Below, one piece after another: positions 34,621 to 46,825 of a stretch of 60,000 bases of DNA. This DNA comes from Polytrichum commune (lineage: Eukaryota; Streptophyta; Polytrichopsida; Polytrichales; Polytrichaceae), in NCBI GenBank assembly GCA_950295325.1, contig OX485806.1, positions 4,714,001 to 4,774,000 on the forward strand, written 5' to 3'. The translations under genes were made by a program, and so were the position numbers. Under the pieces are notes generated by a model. The model searched no databases. It was not told the origin of the DNA and saw only the letters and a program-made list of their open reading frames with translations. The number at the start of each line of letters is the position of its first letter. Positions within the stretch are counted from its first letter, which is position 1.

Positions 34621-35500
34621 TAGCCAACTACTACCACCATTTCATTCTAGATTTGTTTTAAGGTTGCTAGGGCCTTACTCGACTTATTGAGGAAATGGCT
34701 ATCCCAAGAGTGGGATGAGCCTTGTCACCAAGCCCTTGAGAGCAAGTTCCCTTCACAAGATGTGGTTAAGTTTCCGGGTTTTCATAAGCATTTTGAGGTG
34801 CACATGGAGACGAAGGACTTTATCATTGGCGGATGTTGATCCAAGATGGATGACCATTGCTTATGAGAGCATTAAGCTCCATGGTTGTCAAACCTTGTCC
34901 GGCTTGTGCAAGAAATGGCTATCCCAAGAGTGGGATGAGCCGTGCCACCAAGCCATTGAGGAGCTTAAGACGAAGTTCTCTTCGCCGCCCGTGCTCAAGT
35001 TCGCGGAGTTTGACATACCTTTTGAGGTGCATACGGGGGTGAGGGACTTTATTTGGCGGATGTTGATGTAAAAAGAAAAAAGATGGCCATTGCATATGGG
35101 AGCATGAAGCTCGATGGTTGTCCGACCTTGTCCGACTTGTGAAAGAAATGGCTATCCCAAGAGTGGGACTAGCCTTGTCACCAAGTCTTTGGGGAGCTTA
35201 AGAGCAAGTTCTCTTCACCGCCCGTGCTCAAGTTTGTGGTGTTTGACAAACCTTTTGAGGTGCATACGGGGGCGAGTAACTTTCCCAATGATGGATTGTT
35301 AATGTAAGATGGATGGCCTTTGCATATGGGGGCTTGAGGCTCGATGGTTGTCGAAGAAGACAACCAACTCATGACAAAGAACTTCTTTGCCGTAGTGCAT
35401 TGCTTGAAGATGTGGCGACATTATTTGGGGTCGCACAAAGCAAAGGTCTACATGGATAATGTGTCCTAAAAGTATTTTAACATATACAAGCGCAAGTGAG
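34620..35500 (+). pseudogene. E4 RT thumb and RNase H remnant
   Basis: About three units of about 230 bp between 34690 and 35300 (CCCGTGCTCAAGTT near 34985 and 35222 plus a diverged first unit). The RNase H end with LKMWRHYLGSHKAKVYMDN follows near 35405. Confidence 0.7.
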
Positions 35501-35975
35501 CGCCAAGTCATTGCAGTGGCATGATAGTTTGGCGCTTACGAAGGTGGATTTGGTCCACAAACCGGACCGTGGAAATGTGGTGCCGGATGTGCTAAGTAGA
35601 CGGGAAGAGTTCCAAGCAATGAGAACCATCCAAACCTTGTGGCTAATGTGTGCCGGCGAAGGAAACTTGTGATGCAAGATACGGGAGGGGTAAATTAACT
35701 ACCCCGAGGCACAAAAGCTTTTAGGTGAGCTTCGCAAGAGCAAGGTGCTCAAAGAGGTTAAGTTGGTGGACGGATTGTTCAAGTGTAAGCAAAGTCGGGT
35801 GTATGTGCCTCAAGGCAAGTTGAGGCTATCGGTTTTGAAGGAAGAATGTGATAGTCCTATTGCCGGCCATAGAGGAGAAAGAAAAAACCGCCATAGAATG
35901 GTGTCTTGGAGGTACCATTGGCGGTGCATAAAGGAGGATATAACCCACTTTGTAAAGGCGTGAATAAAGTGCCAA

Positions 35976-36731
35976 GTGAACCGAGCCTCTTACCAAAAGC
36001 AAGGCGGTTTCTTGCAACCGTTGCCTATCCCGTCGGCGCCATGGCATAGTATGTGCATGGATTTGATCACAAGTTTGCCGGAGTCACATGGGTGTGATGC
36101 CATCTTGTTGATGGTAGAGCGGTTTGCCAAGTTGGCACACATGGTGCCGATTGTGGGAACCGCCACCGCGTTGGAGACCGCATAGCCTTTTCTTAAAGGA
36201 TGGTTGAGGCACCACGGGTTGCCAAGAGTGATTGTGTGGGATCAAGATCCAAAGTTCACAAGTGCATTTTCAATGTATTTCTCTAAGGAGGTCGGAATGA
36301 AACTAAGGCTTAGCACAGCCTTGCATTCCCAAATGAATGGGAAAGCGGAGCATGTGAATGGAGTCTTGAAGCAATACTTGAGGAACTTGGTGGGGGCGGA
36401 CCAAGGAGATTGGGCGGACTATGTGGGTCGAGCGGAGTGTAATTGCAATGTAGCCACGCACTTGGCTACCAAGGGGTGGTCTTTCGTGGTGGCCTATGGA
36501 GTGGATGAGCTCCAACCTATTAACCTAGCTCTCGAGGGGGCACATTCAACACTAGAGTTCAACCAAGATGGTGAGGACTTGGCTAAGAAGCGTCAACAAG
36601 TCTTGGAGATGACCAAGTTGTTGGTGGAGAAAGCCCGAAGGTGCTACAGAGTGCAAGTCAATGCCGGAAGACACGAAGTGGAGAATGAGGTGGGCCAAAA
36701 GGTGTTGTTAAATGTGAACAACTTCACTTAG
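35976..36731 (+). pseudogene. E4 integrase remnant
   Basis: Contains MDLITSLPES, VIVWDQDPKF and NGKAEHVNG, with the same TAG (36183-36185) as the other copies. The chromodomain-like tail with the shared TGA lies near 37018-37162. Confidence 0.85.
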
Positions 36732-37975
36732 CCGGAAGGCCTCACTCAAAAGTTCATGTCCAAAATTGGAGCTTCGTTTTCCATGGTGGAACAAGTGTTC
36801 AAGAACATGTATAAGTTGGAATAACCGCCCGAGATCAAAGTGCATCCGACATTTCATGTCTCATTACGAAAGTCATTTTAGGACGACACCTTGTGGCCCG
36901 ATCACAAGCAAGTGATTAGGCCACGTCCCGACCTTGTGGAGGTCATTTGGAACATGAGGTAGGAGGGCATCCTCAAGTGTAGGAAGTCCAAGTGAAAATG
37001 AAAGAAAATGTACAAAGGAGTACTTGGTGAAATGGTGAGGATACCATGAGAAACAAACCGCTTGGGTGGCGGCAAGAGACATGGTGAACACCAATGAATT
37101 GGTGAAGCACTTTGAAGAAACTAAGGCTAAGGATTCCAATAAAATGAAGCGTAGGCATTGATGAGGACATCAATCTCCTTTAGTGGGGGAGAGACGCTAG
37201 TAGCACACTTAGCTTCGAGGCTAATTCCTCCACAACATGAACTTGTTCTTTGGCTTGAGGGAATAAAGTCCAAACTTTAGTGGTGCAAAGAGAAAAGTAT
37301 GAGATGAGGTCCTAGTCTTGTACTTGTGCTTGGTTAATGGAAGAGGGGGAATAGATATGCCAAACTAGGTTGGGTAAGCCGAGTAATTGGGGGCCATGGC
37401 TTGGAGAGGCCTTGGATAAAACCAAGAAACTTCTTAGCCGTGGGCTTGTCCGGGCGGGGACAAGGTGATGGCGCGTGCTCATAAAAGTGCTACCCGCGAG
37501 CTAACGAGAGTTGGCGCATGGGAGTCATGAACCCATGTCTCGAAAGAGCAAAGTGGGAACCGAGTCGGGCGGGACTTGGCATCACCCCCGTGCGATCGAG
37601 GCGTGGCTTAACAATGGAAAGCCATCTCGGAGTTGCAACCGAGACAACTTAGTGGAAGCGTTGAGGTCTCGCCTAGATGTGTCACGTTAGGCTAGTGGAG
37701 CCTAACGGGGGAGGCCCCAAAGGAGGGGCAACCCAAGTGAGTCCCAAAGTAGGTGGGTCTAGTATAGGTTAGGTCCTTGGATGAGAGATCCAAGGTCGCT
37801 AATGGACCACCTAGGAACGACACCTTTGGGACTATGCCAAATTTGAAGATGCATTGTGGGGGTCGCGCCCTAAGGTAAACACAATGCGGCACCATAGAGG
37901 ATGGCAACTTGAGAATTGGTGTGCCGACTACGAGTATAGTCGATGAGGGCATCGACTCCGTTTGGTGGGGGTGAG

Positions 37976-38965
37976 TGTTGCGCACCTCTCCATGAGGAGT
38001 GCCCGAAACACCATGGGCACAAGGGGGACCCCGGAGTGACACCCGGGACTTGTGGCGCCGTTGGTGAGAGGGCCCAAGTGATCCTAGTGTGGGTGAGGGC
38101 CCCGGGCGTTGGGAACGCCTCCCACCCACGGAGACTAGGAGGCATAAGGTAAGGCCATGAGCTATGCGTAGCTCATGGCGTGGTGATTCTAGAATGCTCA
38201 AGAACACCTCAATCGGAGGTGTGAGCTAGGAGTTATGGCCATTTGAGTGGGGCGCTGTCCCGGGACAGCGCCCTGGTACAGCGCCCTGCTACAGCAGTGC
38301 CTGGGAGTGATTCCCGGGACTGCCAAGGTTCAAACAGGCATAACTTCCTCACCACTTGCCCGAATGGGGCAAGTGAGGAGTCCATCGGCATCTACGTGAA
38401 GCGTAGATGAAGATGGAGTGGTCAAGTGTTAGCATCAGACATCATACAAGGAAGTTATGATGGTCTGAAGCTGTGGGGGCTTCTAGGCCCAGCGGCTAAG
38501 GGAAAATGTCCACTTGGCCCCAACTCTTGGTAGAGAGACAAGAGGTTGGTTGACGGTGGGGTAGGGGCCCCGCGTAGAGTCCTAGAGGCTTATATGGGTG
38601 AGGTGGTGTGGTGTGGCCTCACCCACCCGAGGCCAAACGGCACGGCCTCCATGGGCATTGGCCCAATGTGAGGCCATAGTTGCCTAGTATGGTTCGGGTT
38701 GTTGTAGTGTTGCTCCGGCAACGCGATGATCAACATAGGATTGGACTTCCATGGATGGAAGTCCACATCCAAGAAATGAGTTACCGATGAAGGGGTGAGT
38801 CCCGAAAGCAAAGTAGGAGGGTTGGTTCCCTCCTATGAACTATAAGGTCCGGGGTAGGAGGAGCTAACCATTAGCATGGCGGAATGCGAATGGTTAGCGC
38901 TCGTAACCTTTGCTAGAATTGAAAATTGGCAAGATTGTCAAGGGGGGCTAGCAAGGGTTGCGACA
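37976..38965 (+). repeat. E4 3' LTR
   Basis: 990 bp, TGTTGCGC to TTGCGACA. The ACAGCGCCCTG stretch after the 24-bp palindrome is duplicated near 38275-38290. Confidence 0.95.
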
Positions 38966-38970
38966 ATGAC

Positions 38971-39091
38971 GGCCGAGAACACCAATGCCGTCGTGGAGTT
39001 CATCTTCAAGGGCATCGAGCCCCCGTGCATAGTCCTTGCACAGGAAGCCTGTAGAATATTGTACACACAGGACGGCAAAGGGACGACACTT
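38971..39091 (+). pseudogene. FCP1/HAD-like exon, 3' part
   Basis: After the ATGAC duplication the frame of the interrupted exon continues (AENTNAVVEFIFKG, CIVLAQEACRILYTQDGKG) as expected between HAD motifs II and III. The exon ends at a donor CTT|GTATGT (39092). No later exon with the KDL / DDSP motifs was found before the MULE region, so the gene's 3' end is missing, distant or lost. Confidence 0.75.
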
Positions 39092-39611
39092 GTATGTGAG
39101 CGTAGAGCGCAGAGCGGAAAGCGCAGAGCGGAGATTTGGAGAGCGGAGAGCGTAGAGGAAATAAAAATAGTAAACTTGTCAAACTAAAATTAGGATATTT
39201 CAAAATAGCCAAGAATATACTAAGAATATTCCAGAATCTGACAATAATAGTAAAAAAATTGGACCTATTTCCGTGGGATGTATAGGTCATAAAATAAAAT
39301 AAAAACCCTTAATTTGAAATGGTCTCATTAAGTTTGGAAACCGTGAGGTGGTTGAATTATTAAAACCAATGATGACTACAAGAAAAAATCAATGAAAATG
39401 GATTTTTTGAGATTGGTATAATTGAAGAATGAGTCAATCAAAATACAAAGGAATCAAAATAATAAACTTGCTTGGTTTTTATTCATCACTTTTCTCTTTG
39501 TCTTATATGTGAGTCTATTCTATAGCTTAGACTTTAGCAATTATCGTTTGTGGCCGAATAAATTATAAATTGGACTCATACCCAACATCATTGTATATAC
39601 AGTTGCACACA
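39092..39611. other. Purine-rich microrepeat and AT-rich spacer
   Basis: 39098-39162 is a run of imperfect GAGCGTAGAGCGCAGAGCGGA units on one strand. The rest to 39611 is AT-rich, with no gene or terminal repeat that I could recognise. Confidence 0.6.
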
Positions 39612-40079
39612 ATGGGAGATGAGAGAGACATGTTTGCTGGATTAGGATGGGATAAGGAAATTAGAAGTCTAGCAGATCCTCATATTCCGGTTAATCCATC
39701 GCCGGAATTTGAGTTTGCTGCTGGAAATCGAAGTAGTGATGACTACGAGCTAACTTCATTTTCGCAGTCTACACAAGCATGGAGGTGGAGGGTGCGGGAG
39801 GAGCAAAAAGAATATGAGAAAAAAGAAAAAAGGCAGGAAGATGTGCCGGAGAAGGATGCTGATTTGGATGAAGACAAATCGAACGAAACGGAGGAGGAGG
39901 TGAAGGTGGAAGGGGAATCTTCGAAGTCTCTTTTATTTCGCGAACGGATGAGAGGAATGACGCCGCATCATCTTCCGCTAAAGGATCGAAAGAGAGATAA
40001 GACAGTTTATTATATGGATTTGCTTCGACCGGGTCCACCTCCCTCGCAATCATCTAAGAAGTATGCAAAACGGAAATAG
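39612..40079 (+). CDS. Unknown small charged protein
   Basis: I chose ATG 39612 (MGDERDMFAGLGWDKEI) over an upstream in-frame ATG at 39570 because the upstream residues look like leader. It would give about 155 residues to TAA/TAG at 40077-40079. The N-terminal half has WDKEIRSLADPHIPVNPSPEFEF. The middle is a charged Glu/Lys/Asp helix that could form a coiled coil. The end is basic and proline-rich (DLLRPGPPP, KKYAKRK). I do not recognise the family. It converges on the MULE gene 160 bp away, so it may be an accessory gene of that transposon or a captured host gene. Introns cannot be excluded. Confidence 0.45.
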   Translation: MGDERDMFAGLGWDKEIRSLADPHIPVNPSPEFEFAAGNRSSDDYELTSFSQSTQAWRWRVREEQKEYEKKEKRQEDVPEKDADLDEDKSNETEEEVKVEGESSKSLLFRERMRGMTPHHLPLKDRKRDKTVYYMDLLRPGPPPSQSSKKYAKRK

Positions 40080-40240
40080 AGTTGATAGACATAGGAAGCA
40101 TTCTAATACAAAATTTTGAAACAAATAAAAATAATCATTGAAATTATACCTTTATTATATCAATCAATTATTGCTTCACAAGAGGTCCAGAAATGGATAC
40201 ATATATCATAGCCCAAAGTACTGCTAGGCTGAGATAAATC

Positions 40241-40496
40241 CTAGGAAGTAGACTTTGTCAAAAGACCCCCTTCGAGGATGAGTTTGACTTCGTTGAAGCT
40301 AAATATCGGGGCGTGAATGAACAAATTCACTTCCGCATCCAAATTAGAAACCTTGATGAAAATGTAATACAAATGCTTACAATTCAGATAAGAATTTCGT
40401 TTGCGGCTGAACTTGGAAATCATATCCAAGAAGTATGCGCAGTTGCACTCAGGAAGAGAACTGACTGTCACTTGGTAGATCGGTGGTTGGGGTTCT
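40241..40496 (-). pseudogene. MULE transposase C-terminal SWIM finger exon part
   Basis: After E5 and one GATTT copy are removed the frame runs on from LQSK into YQVTVSSLPECNCAYFL and SYLNCKHLYYIF. This is the CxC...CxH pattern of SWIM zinc fingers, which normally close plant MULE/FAR1-type transposases. The frame stops at TAG 40241-40243 (minus). Confidence 0.8.
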
Positions 40497-40501
40497 GATT
40501 T

Positions 40502-41476
40502 TGTCGCAACCCTTGCTAGCCCCCCTTGACAATCTTGCCAATTTTCAATTCCAGCAAAGGTTACGAGTGCTAACCATTCGCATTCCGCCATGCTAATGAT
40601 TAGCTCCTCCTACCCCGGACCTTATAGTTCATAGGAGGGGAACCAACCCTCCTACTTTGCTTTCGGGACTCACCCCTTAATCGGTAACCCATTCCTAGAT
40701 GTGGACTTCCATCCATGGGAAGTCCAATCCCATGTTGATCATCGCATTGCCGGAGCAACACTACAACAACCCGAACCATACTAGGCAACTATGGCCTCAC
40801 AATAGGCCAAAGCCCATGGAGGCCTTGCCGTTCGGCCTCGGGTGGGTGAGGCCACACCACCTCACCCATATAAGCCTCTAGGACTCTACGCGGGGCCCCT
40901 ACCCCACCGTCAACCAACCTCTTGTCTCTCCACCAAGAGTTGGGGCCAAGTGGACACTTTCCTTTAGCCGCTGGGCCTAGAAGCCCCCAGCCGCTTCAGA
41001 CCATCATAACTTCCTTTAATGATGTTGGATACTAACAAGTGACCACTCCATCTTCATCTACGCTTCACGTAGATGCCGATGGACTCCTCACTTGCCCCAT
41101 TCACGCAAGTATTGACGAAGTTATGCCTGTTTGAACCTTGGCAGTCCCGGGAATCACTCCCAGGCACTGCTGTACCAGGGCGCTGTCCTGGGACAGCGCC
41201 CCACTCAAATGGCCATAACTCCTAGCTCACACCTCCAATTGAGGTGATCTTGAGCATTCTAGAATCACCACGCCATGAGCTACGCATAGCTCATGGCCTT
41301 ACCCTAGTGCCTCCTAGTCTCCGTGGGTGGGAGGCGTTCCCAACGCCCGAGGCCCTCACCCACACTAGGATCACTTGGGCCCTCTCACCAACGGCGCCAC
41401 AAGTCCCGGGTGTCACTCCGGGGTCCCCCTTGTGCCCATGGTGTTTCGGGCACTCCTCATGGAGAGGTGCGCGACA
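40502..41476 (-). repeat. E5 3' LTR
   Basis: 975 bp, the reverse complement of the TGTCGCGC...TTGCGACA LTR. The 24-bp palindrome has one mismatch here (GCTGTCCTGGGACAGC). Confidence 0.95.
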
Positions 41477-42289
41477 CTCACCCCCACCAAACGGAGTCGA
41501 TGCCCTCATCGACTATACTCGTAGTCGGCACACCAATTCTCAAGTTGCCATCCTCTATGGTGCCGCATTGTGTTTACCTTAGGGCGCGACCCCCACAATG
41601 CATCTTCAAATTTGGCATAGTCCCAAAGGTGTCGTTCCTAGGTGGTCCGTTAGCGACCTTGGATCTTTCATCCAAGGACCTAACCTATACTAGACCCACC
41701 TACTTTGGGACTCACTTGGGTTGCCCCTCCTTTGGGGCTCCCCCGTTAGGCTCCACTAGCCTAACGTGACACATCTAGGCGAGACCTCAACGCTTCCACT
41801 AAGTTGTCTCGGTTGCAACTCCGAGATGGCTTTCCATTGTTAAGCCACGCCTCGATCGCACAGGAGTGATGCCAAGTCCCGCCCGACTCGGTTCCCACTT
41901 TGCTCTTTCGAGACATGGGTTCATGACTCCCATGCGCCAACTTTCGTTCGCTCGCGGGTAGCACTTTTATGAGCACGCGCCATCACCTTGCCCCCGCCCG
42001 CACAAGCCCACAACTAAGAAGTTTCTTGGTTTTATCCAAGGCCCCTCCAAGCCATGACCCCCAATTACTCGGTTTACCCAACCTAGTTTGGCATGTCTAT
42101 TCCCCCTCTTCCATTAACCAAGCATAAGTACAAGACTAGGACCTCATCTCATACTTTTCTCTTTGCACCACTAAAGTTTAAACTTTATTCCCTCAAGCCA
42201 AAGAACAAGTTCATGTTGTGGAGCAATTAACCTCGAAGCTAAGTGTGCTACTAGCGTCTCTCCCCCACTAAAGGAGATTGATGTCCTCA

Positions 42290-43480
42290 TCAATGCCTAC
42301 GCATCATTTTATTGGAATCCTTAGCCTTAGTTTCTTCAAAGTGCTTCACCAATTCATTGGTGTTCACCATGTCTCTTGCCGCCACCCAAGCGGTTTGTTT
42401 CTCATGGTATCCTCACCATTTCACCAAGTACTCCTTTGTACATTTTCTTTCATTTTCACTTGGACTTCCTACACTTGAGGATGCCCTCCTACCTCATGTT
42501 CCAAATGACCTCCACAAGGTCGGGACGTGGCCTAATCACTTGCTTGTGATCGGGCCACAAGGTGTCGTCCTAAAATGACTTTCGTAATGAGACATGAAAT
42601 GTTGGATGCACTTTGATCTCTGGCGGTAATTCCAACTTATACATGTCCTTGAACACTTGTTCCACCATGGAAAACGAAGCTCCAATTTTGGACATGAACT
42701 TTTGAGTGAGGCCTTCCGGCTAAGTGAAGTTGTCCACATTCAACAACACCTTATTGGCCCACCTCATACTCCACTTCGCGTCTTCCGGCATTGACTTGCA
42801 CTCCGTAGCATCTTCAGGCTTTCTCCACCAACAACTTGGTCATCTCCAAGACTTGTTTACCATCCTTGGCCAAGTCCTCACCATCTTGGTTGAACTCTAG
42901 TGTTGAATGTGCCCCCTCGAGAGCTAGGTTAATAGGTTGGAGCGCATCCACTCCATAAGCCACCACGAAAGACCACCCCTTGGTAGCCAAGTGCGTGGCT
43001 ACATTGCAATTACACTCTGCTCGACCCACATAGTCCGCCCAATCTCCTTGGTCCGCCCCCACCAAGTTCCTCAAGTATTGCTTCAAGACTCCATTCACAT
43101 GCTCCGCTTTCCCATTCATTTGGGAATGCAAGGCCGTGCTAAACCTTAGTTTCATTCCGAGCTCCTTAGAGAAATGCATTGGAAATGCACTTGTGAACTT
43201 TGGATCTTGATCCCACACAATCACTTTTGGCAACCCATGGTGCCTCAATCATCCTTTGAGAAAAGGCTATGCGGTCTCCAACGCGGTGGCGGTTCCCACA
43301 ATCGGCACCATGTGTGCCAACTTGGCAAACCGCTCTACCATCAACAAGATGGCATCATATCCATGTGACTCCGGCAAACTTGTGATCAAGTCCATGCACA
43401 TACTATGTCATGGCACCGACGTGATAGGCACGGTTGCAAGAAACCGCCTTGCTTTTGGTAAGAGGCTCGGTTCACTTGGC
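42290..43480 (-). pseudogene. E5 integrase and chromodomain-like remnant
   Basis: Minus strand. The core has VIVWDQDPKF and NGKAEHVNG, with MDLITSLPES upstream near 43400 and the shared stop near 43265. The chromodomain-like end with the shared TGA lies near 42290-42435. Confidence 0.8.
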
Positions 43481-43999
43481 ACTTTATTCACGCCTTTACA
43501 AAGTGGGTTATATCCTACTTTATGCACCGCCAATGGTATCTCTTTGACACCATTCTATGGTGGTTTTCTCTTTCTCCTCTATGGCCGGCAATAGGACTAT
43601 CATATTCCTCCTTCAAAACCGATAGCCTCAACTTGCCTTGTGGCACATACACCCAACTTTGCTTGCACTTGAACAATCCGTTCACCAACTTAACCTCTTT
43701 GAGCACCTTGCTCTTGCGAAGCTCACCTAAAAGCTTTTGTGCTTTGGGGTAGTTAATTTACCCCTTCGGCATCTTGCATCACAAGTTTCCTTCGCCGGCA
43801 CACATTAGCCACAAGGTTTAGATGGTTCTCATTGCTTGGAACTCTTCCGGTCTACTTCGCGCATCCGGCACCACATATCCACGGTCCCGTTTGTGAATCA
43901 AATCCACCTTCATAAGCGCCAAATTATCATGCCACCGCAATGACTTGGCGTTCACTTGCGCTTGTATGTCAAAATACTTTTAGGACACATTGTCCATGT

Positions 44000-45110
44000 A
44001 GACCTTTGCTTTGTACGACCCCAAATAGTGTCGCCACATCTTCAAGCAATGCACTACGGCAAAGAAGTCCTTTGTCATGAGTTGGTTGTCTTCTTTGACA
44101 ACCATCGAGCCTCAAGCCCCCATATGCAATGGCCATCCATCTTACATTAACAATTCACCATTGGCAAAGTAACTTGCCCCTGTATGCATCTCAAAAGGTT
44201 TGCCAAACTCCACGAACTTGAGCACGGGCGGCGAAGAGAACTTGGTCTTAAGCTCCCCAAAGACTTGGTGACAAGGCTAGTCCCACTCTTGGGATAGCCA
44301 TTTCTTTGACAAGTCGGACAAGGTCGGACAAGGTCGGACAACCATCGAGCTTCATGCTCCCATATGCAATGGCCATCTTTTTTTACATCAACATCCGCCA
44401 ATGGTAAAGTCACTCGCCCCCCCGTATGCACCTCAAAAGGTTTGTCAAGCTCCGCGAACTTGAACATGGGTGGCAAAGACAACTTTGTATTAAGTTCCCC
44501 AAAGACTTTGGGGCAAGGCTCATCCCACTCTTGAGATAGCCATTTCTTTCACAAGTCGCACAAGGTTTGACAACCTTTAAGCTTAATGCTCCCATATGCA
44601 ATGGGCATCCATCTTGGATCAACATCCGCCAATGGTAAAGTCACCCGCCCCCGTATGCACCTCAAAAGGTTTGTCAAATTTCGCAAACTTGAGCACGGGC
44701 GGCGAAGAGAACTTGGTCTTAAGCTTCCCAAAGACTTGGAAACAAGGCTCAACCCACTCTTGGGATAGTCATTTCTTTCACAAGTCGCATAAGGTTCGAC
44801 AACCATGGAGCTTAATGCTCCCATAAGCAATGGTCATCCATCATGGATCAACATCCGCCAATGGTAAAGTCACTCGCCCCCGTATGCACCTCAAAAGGTT
44901 TGTCAAAGTCCGCGAATTTAAGCACGGGCGGCGAAGAGAACTTGTTTTTGAGCTCCTCAAAGGCTTGGTGACAAGGCTCATCCCACTCTTGGGATAGCCA
45001 TTTTCCTCAATAAGTTGAATAAGGTCCTAGCAACCTTAGAAAACTCTCGAATGAAGTGGTGGGAGTAATTGGCTAGGCCAACAAATGACCTAAGCCATTT
45101 TTGAATGAAG
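44000..45110 (-). pseudogene. E5 RNase H and RT thumb remnant with tandem repeats
   Basis: About four units of about 230 bp between 44150 and 45010 (reverse marker GAGCACGGGCGGCGAAGAG near 44220, 44693 and 44919; a diverged unit near 44465). The GLANY thumb motif lies near 45060. Confidence 0.7.
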
Positions 45111-46800
45111 GGCCAATTATCCTTTTGGATTGCCTTGACATTTTTCATGTTCGTCCACCAACTCCCTTTGTCACCACATACCTCAAGAACTCAATCTCTC
45201 GTTGAGCAAAGTTATTTTTCACTCCTTGGCGGTAACTTTTTAGGCAACACATTGGTGAATATATCATTGTATCTCACCAACATCACACCAATGTTGTTTG
45301 GAGGAGGCCCATCTTTCCTAGCCTCCCCATACGTTCCTTGGAGTTGCTCCAATTGAACCACGACCATTATGCTATCTATTTTTCATTTGGTCCATTAAGA
45401 CCAAATTCAACTTAGGTCCTCCTACCATAGGAGTCCTTGTCAATTTGAACTTCAATTCTTTGCCATTATGACACATCATAATGCACCGCAAGCACACCGG
45501 CTTGCACCTCACATCTATCATGTGAGTTTCAAAGAAGGCGGCCTTCACAATGACATGCATTTCATCTATTTCACTTGGTGTGAAATTTTGACAAAAATCC
45601 AATGTCCCACATTGAAAGGTTACATGCATCGCGGCCTCCTTTGTCTCATGCGGTTTGCCCTTTCCAAACCGCACCTTGGTGGGCTTGCCCGCTCTATCAA
45701 TCGGCAAGCCCCAACTCGCTTGTGAATTTTAGGCTCAAGAAGGAATGGCTTGCCTCTTTGTCAACCCATGAGACAATTCTCCCATTCATTTGAGCCTCAA
45801 GGTACAAAAGACTTGGCCTTGGCTAAAGGCTACTAGCCTAGGCCACAATGCCATCGTCTTACATTCGGTCCTCGGCAACTTGGCTTGGCTTGGTCCGCAA
45901 AGCCAACTTTAAACATTTCGTGCGCGGGACAAATTGGTTTGGTGCCACAAAACCAATTTCTAATAGTTTGTCCGCAAAACAAACATGTTTTGCCTTGGTA
46001 GCACAAAACCACCTTCCCACACTCCGTCCGCGGCACGAACATGAATTGCCTTGGTAGGACAAACCCACCTCCCAACATTCCGTCTGCGGCACAAGTATGA
46101 TTTGCTTTGGAAGCATAAAGCCACCTTTCAACATTCCGTCCGCGGCTCCAACATGTTTTGCCTAAGTAAAATGGACCAAACAATTTGCACTCATTTCTTT
46201 GGGACCTACTTTGGCTAAAGCCACTTGTGGTGATGCGCCGCCAAACTTCTCTTTGGGACCATCGGCTTCAATGCTCTTGCAAACTTGATGGTCCCCACCA
46301 TGTCCTCAAGAAGCCTTAGGGACTTAAACAAGGCATCCACCACCCGCTTTTAAAACCCCACCTAAAATGATGCATTTCTTAGAAAGCTCGTCCGTTTTAG
46401 GTGTATCCTTCATTTGTGCGTTTGAATAGCGCACATAGGCCTTAAGAGGCCCCGGGTGCCTCATTAGCACCAAATTCATTCCAACATCAATACCTTCCAA
46501 GCATTTCGAATTGGAATTTCAATCCAACATTAATGCCTTCCAAGGTTTTGGGTGCTTTCGGTATTCTAGGCCCCAAATGTTTTTTGAGGTTTGAGGGAGC
46601 CCTTTCGAAGCACTCCTCCATTTTCCTTACCAAATCCACCCTCATACCCACCATTGTCATTAGAACCAATGGTATGGTCAAATTCCATTTACACATGATC
46701 TTTGTTCCAATTTGAGCCTCACAACCTTTTGGAAACCCCGGGTCACCATCACAACCCGCTTATTTGATAGCCATGCTTCCCTCAAAGTGCTAGCTCAAAA
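45110..46800 (-). pseudogene. E5 gag/protease/RT-start remnant
   Basis: Minus strand. Protease-like FQCGTLDFCQNF lies near 45610. Repeats with CCGTCCGCGGCAC (reverse) lie at 45880-46150. The RT-core deletion lies near 45170-45280. No intact frame. Confidence 0.55.
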
Positions 46801-46811
46801 ACTGGAACCCT

Positions 46812-46823
46812 GCTCTGATACCA
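46812..46823 (-). other. E5 primer binding site
   Basis: GCTCTGATACCA is the reverse complement of TGGTATCAGAGC, two bases from the 5' LTR. Confidence 0.9.
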
Positions 46824-46825
46824 AG

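Larger units (their letters stand above)
30388..38965 (+). mobile_element. E4: Ty3/Gypsy-type LTR element with solo LTR nested in it
   Basis: The 5' LTR (30388-32866, itself interrupted) and 3' LTR (37976-38965, 990 bp) share a variant start TGTTGCGC. The target duplication is ATGAC (30383-30387 and 38966-38970). The LTRs differ by an extra 12-bp CAGCGCCCTGCTA-type duplication in the 3' copy and several substitutions, so E4 is older than E1-E3. It splits the FCP1-like exon. Confidence 0.95.
3611..39091 (+). pseudogene. Gene 1: ParB-like / methyltransferase-like / FCP1-like gene, broken
   Basis: This is a composite host gene. Exons by my reading are 3611-4940, 5278-6093 joined to 13057-13150 and 27579-27917 (one exon split twice), 28089-29552, and 30068-30387 joined to 38971-39091. 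Subtracting each retroelement plus one target duplication keeps the reading frame at all three exon interruptions. Intron phases also match at all internal splices. Damage is a TGA at 3731, a one-base frameshift near 5794-5825, a TGA at 28422, a TAG at 28857, and insertions E1, E2 (with E3) and E4. Joining the FCP1-like exon to the upstream part rests on phase-0 splice signals (GAG|GTAATG, then CCGTAG|GGC) and on shared palindromes. It may instead be a separate neighbouring gene. The 3' end beyond 39091 was not found. Confidence 0.7.
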
